Assembly: GCF_030160295.1 (NCBI RefSeq) | Contig: NZ_BSOB01000001.1 | Span: 1-64,000, forward strand | DNA length: 64,000 nucleotides | From: Dyella acidisoli | GTDB lineage: Bacteria > Pseudomonadota > Gammaproteobacteria > Xanthomonadales > Rhodanobacteraceae | Direction: 5' to 3' | Shown here: positions 61,871-64,000 of the stretch, piece by piece | Layout: each line of letters starts with the position of its first letter | Numbering within the stretch: the stretch's first letter is position 1 | The notes under the pieces: model-generated | Told to the model about the DNA's origin: nothing | Database searches by the model: none | The model's input: the letters and a program-made list of their open reading frames with translations, nothing else | Translations under genes and position numbers: made by a program

Positions 61871-63144
61871 GCAAGCCATCGCTACCTAAAAAACATCGTG
61901 GATTGCAGATTGCCACATCGCGGTCGATGCTTTGCCTGGCTTTCGGCATGTTTGCCCTGGTTCAAGGCGCGCGAAGCCAGGATGCAGCAACGATTGCCAA
62001 GGGCGAGTATTTGGCGCGAGCCGGAGATTGCATCGCATGCCATAGCGATCCGGGCAACAAGCCTTTTGCAGGCGGTCGGGCGATGGCAACGCCATTCGGT
62101 ACGCTTTATTCGCCCAACATTTCGCCGGATTCCACGACAGGACTTGGAGCTTGGACCGCGGATGAGTTCTACACGATGATGCACAGCGGGCGAACGCGGT
62201 CGGGAGCGTTGCTTTATCCGGCCATGCCGTTTGCTTCCTATACCAAGGTAACTCGTGCAGACGCGGATGCGATTTTTGCTTACTTAAAGAATGTCCCGCC
62301 GGTGCATCAACAAAATCGGGAACAGGATCTGAAATTTCCGTACAACAATCGCAATCTGCTGCTTGGTTGGCGCACCCTCTACTTTAAGGAGGGTGAATAT
62401 AAACCCGATCCATCGAAGTCGACCGAATGGAATCGGGGTGCGTACCTTGTCGAAGGACTCGGGCACTGCTCGATGTGTCATACCGCTATCAATGCACTGG
62501 GTGGTAGTTCGAAGTCGGAAGCATTCCAAGGCGGGCTAATTCCGATGCAAGAATGGTATGCGCCTTCCTTGACCTCCAATCGTGAAGCAGGGCTCGGCGA
62601 CTGGAGCATCAAAGATATTTCCGATCTGTTGCAGGCCGGCGTATCGGCGCGAGGGGCTGTCTACGGACCCATGGCCGAAGTGGTTTACAACAGCCTTCAA
62701 TATCTATCGGATTCCGACATCCGTGCCATGGCGGTTTATTTGAAGGCATTGCCTTCGACCGGCGATACAACAGCGCCGAACGAGGTGCAGACACAGGACA
62801 GGCTTCGTCTCGCTCCCTTGGGAAAGAAAATCTACGTAGCCCAATGCGCGATGTGCCATGGCGTGAACGGTGAAGGCAAGGGCTGGGATTTTCCGCCGCT
62901 TGCCGCGAATCAGTCGATTCAAATGTCTTCATCCGTCAACCCGATTCGAATGGTTCTCAACGGCGGTTACCCACCGGGGACGATACGCAATCCCAGGCCC
63001 TATGGCATGCCACCCTTCGCGCAACAGCTGTCCGACGAAGAAGTGGCGGCTGTCGTTACGTACATCCGTACGGCCTGGAACAACCACGGAACGGCCATTA
63101 CGGCCCAGGACGTCAATGCGTTGCGTTCGGCTCCGTTGAATTGA
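61867..63144 (+). CDS. triheme c-type cytochrome (alcohol/gluconate dehydrogenase subunit-like)
   Basis: 425 aa. A signal peptide (LCLAFGMFALVQGARS) and three CxxCH sites: CIACH, CSMCH and CAMCH, at about residues 57, 202 and 335. Family phrases: ARAGDCIACHSDPGNKPFAGG, ERGAYLVEG-like NRGAYLVEGLGHCSMCH, and GYPPGTIRNPRPYGMPPF. The family usually carries electrons from membrane dehydrogenases to quinone or an oxidase. No dehydrogenase subunit is in the window, so here it may serve the adjacent oxidase directly. Confidence 0.87.
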   Translation: MSKPSLPKKHRGLQIATSRSMLCLAFGMFALVQGARSQDAATIAKGEYLARAGDCIACHSDPGNKPFAGGRAMATPFGTLYSPNISPDSTTGLGAWTADEFYTMMHSGRTRSGALLYPAMPFASYTKVTRADADAIFAYLKNVPPVHQQNREQDLKFPYNNRNLLLGWRTLYFKEGEYKPDPSKSTEWNRGAYLVEGLGHCSMCHTAINALGGSSKSEAFQGGLIPMQEWYAPSLTSNREAGLGDWSIKDISDLLQAGVSARGAVYGPMAEVVYNSLQYLSDSDIRAMAVYLKALPSTGDTTAPNEVQTQDRLRLAPLGKKIYVAQCAMCHGVNGEGKGWDFPPLAANQSIQMSSSVNPIRMVLNGGYPPGTIRNPRPYGMPPFAQQLSDEEVAAVVTYIRTAWNNHGTAITAQDVNALRSAPLN

Positions 63145-63160
63145 ATAGGGGCGAGATTTC

Positions 63161-63334
63161 ATGAGAAGCACTGAAGACCCCTCTGCACGTGACGAAGATG
63201 AGCGTGTCGAGCAAATCGTAAGCGCTGGACCGCGCGGTGCGCTGATGGTCACTGGCATTGCCGTGGCCATCGTCATAGCGCTTTGGTTCCTGTTCTATTT
63301 TCTGGTTTTCCTCCCTCGCGGCGTCATTCATTAA
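63161..63334 (+). CDS. small membrane subunit, cytochrome oxidase subunit IIa-like
   Basis: 57 aa: a charged N-terminal half (STEDPSARDEDERVEQIV) and one transmembrane helix (GIAVAIVIALWFLFYFLVF). The ATG follows GGGGCGAG. Position between the cytochrome gene and subunit II, size and one-helix layout match the short IIa-type subunits of ba3 oxidases. It is too short for most gene callers. Confidence 0.7.
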   Translation: MRSTEDPSARDEDERVEQIVSAGPRGALMVTGIAVAIVIALWFLFYFLVFLPRGVIH

Positions 63335-63344
63335 AGGACGTGTC

Positions 63345-63914
63345 GTGGCTCAATCGTTTTCCGCCAATTCGCACGACACGGCTGCGTTGACCGCGCGCAT
63401 CGAGAAGCGATGGGCTTTCTTGATGGTCAGCATCATCGCCTTGCTCGTTGCGATCATGATTTTCACCGGCCTGCATTGGGCGATGATGCCGCCGTCCCGA
63501 GTCGAAACCATCGATCCTTCGACGCTGCACGTGTCAGGCGAATTCGTCGAGAGCAACCTCGGCAGCGCTGTTGAACCTAACGGATCGGTCACCGTGAGGA
63601 TCGTCGGCCAGCAATACTCGTTCACGCCGCAGTGCATTGTCGTGCCGTCCAAAACGCCCATCACCTTTCGAGTGACCAGCGCCGACGTGATCCACGGGAT
63701 GCTTATCACCGGAACAAACATCAATTCGATGGTCGAGCCCGGCTACATTTCTACCTTCAAGACCGAATTTGAACGGGCCGGTGATCATTTGATGCCGTGC
63801 CATGAATATTGCGGCGTTGGCCATGAAGCCATGTGGGCCAATGTGAAGGTGGTCGACAAAGACGTCTTTTCGAAAATGGCTGCCAACACGAGGAGACTGA
63901 CCTGTGATCTCTAA
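63345..63914 (+). CDS. cytochrome c oxidase subunit II, ba3 type
   Basis: 189 aa. One transmembrane helix near 25-45 (VSIIALLVAIMIFTGLHWA) is followed by the CuA cupredoxin domain: GQQYSFTPQCIVVP, VIHGMLITG and the CuA loop CHEYCGVGHEAM. The short length and the lone helix fit the B-type (ba3) oxidases. The GTG start is preceded by AAAGGA. It overlaps the next gene by 11 bp. Confidence 0.92.
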   Translation: MAQSFSANSHDTAALTARIEKRWAFLMVSIIALLVAIMIFTGLHWAMMPPSRVETIDPSTLHVSGEFVESNLGSAVEPNGSVTVRIVGQQYSFTPQCIVVPSKTPITFRVTSADVIHGMLITGTNINSMVEPGYISTFKTEFERAGDHLMPCHEYCGVGHEAMWANVKVVDKDVFSKMAANTRRLTCDL

Positions 63915-64000
63915 CAGACGCCTTGTGCTCGCTCATTTTTGGTTGGCGTTTGCCGTATTTGGTCTTGCCATTCTTCTTGGCGAGTGGCAAATGTTCATCC
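63904..64000 (+). CDS. cytochrome c oxidase subunit I, b(o/a)3 type, partial
   Basis: The first 32 codons from a GTG start, running off the right edge. SNRRLVLAHFWLAFAVFGLA is the family N-terminus: a first helix preceding the heme-copper core. Subunit I carries the oxygen-reducing site and the proton pump. The operon continues beyond the window. Confidence 0.85.
   Translation, partial: MISNRRLVLAHFWLAFAVFGLAILLGEWQMFI

Noticed and set aside
1..64000. CRISPR arrays, tRNA or rRNA genes, insertion sequences, prophage genes
   Set aside because: No regular repeat-spacer array, no cloverleaf or rRNA-like sequence, and no transposase, integrase or phage structural gene was seen. The only repeats are palindromic REP/BIME elements.

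Overview
This is about 64 kb of a Gram-negative chromosome. Most likely it belongs to a gammaproteobacterium of the Xanthomonadales, in the Rhodanobacteraceae (Dyella, Luteibacter or Rhodanobacter type). The grounds are moderately high GC, periplasmic and outer-membrane proteins throughout, repeated palindromic intergenic elements of the proteobacterial REP/BIME kind, propeller-type sensor kinases in pairs, and a complete Wsp system. The family-level placement is inference. I saw no tRNA, rRNA, CRISPR array, prophage or insertion sequence.

Layout. (1) 0.25-16.5 kb: two paralogous extracytoplasmic propeller sensor histidine kinases face each other. Between them lie an MFS transporter, a tautomerase-like protein, a DUF1275 membrane protein, a truncated porin gene, and a six-gene acyl-CoA catabolic operon (YWTD propeller, 3-hydroxyacyl-CoA dehydrogenase, acyl-CoA dehydrogenase, two crotonases, class III CoA-transferase). 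(2) 16.8-23.1 kb: secreted and small proteins of unknown function, an S9 peptidase, and a small broken gene at 19244-19467 interrupted at a slippery homopolymer. (3) 23.1-28.8 kb: an EmrAB/NodT tripartite drug efflux operon with a MarR-type regulator at each end and a promoter lying between inverted half-sites. (4) 29.3-43.1 kb: the full surface-sensing c-di-GMP system wspABCDEFR. It is followed by an apparent extension (periplasmic cupredoxin-like protein, membrane EAL phosphodiesterase with a degenerate GGDEF, outer-membrane barrel) and by a separate GAF-GGDEF cyclase. (5) 43.5-51.1 kb: a serine beta-lactamase-like hydrolase, a membrane AraC regulator, and a pyroglutamate utilisation operon (pxpB, pxpC, pxpA, DUF969, DUF979, pcp). 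(6) 51.2-60.8 kb: an OprB-like porin, a Tat-exported phospholipase C, an HExxH metalloprotein, an alpha/beta hydrolase, a DUF1223 protein and an FAD monooxygenase. (7) 60.86 kb to the right edge: two c-type cytochromes, a small subunit-IIa-like peptide, and subunits II and I (cut off) of a ba3-type oxidase, preceded by a perfect FNR-type box.

How parts work together. Wsp should turn a surface signal into WspR-made c-di-GMP. The adjacent EAL protein could remove that c-di-GMP in response to a periplasmic signal. The pxp operon should release N-terminal pyroglutamate from peptides and open it to glutamate. The oxidase operon looks controlled by oxygen through an FNR/Anr protein. Start codons were chosen by ribosome-binding site and family homology. 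All family assignments come from reading the sequence, not from database searches.
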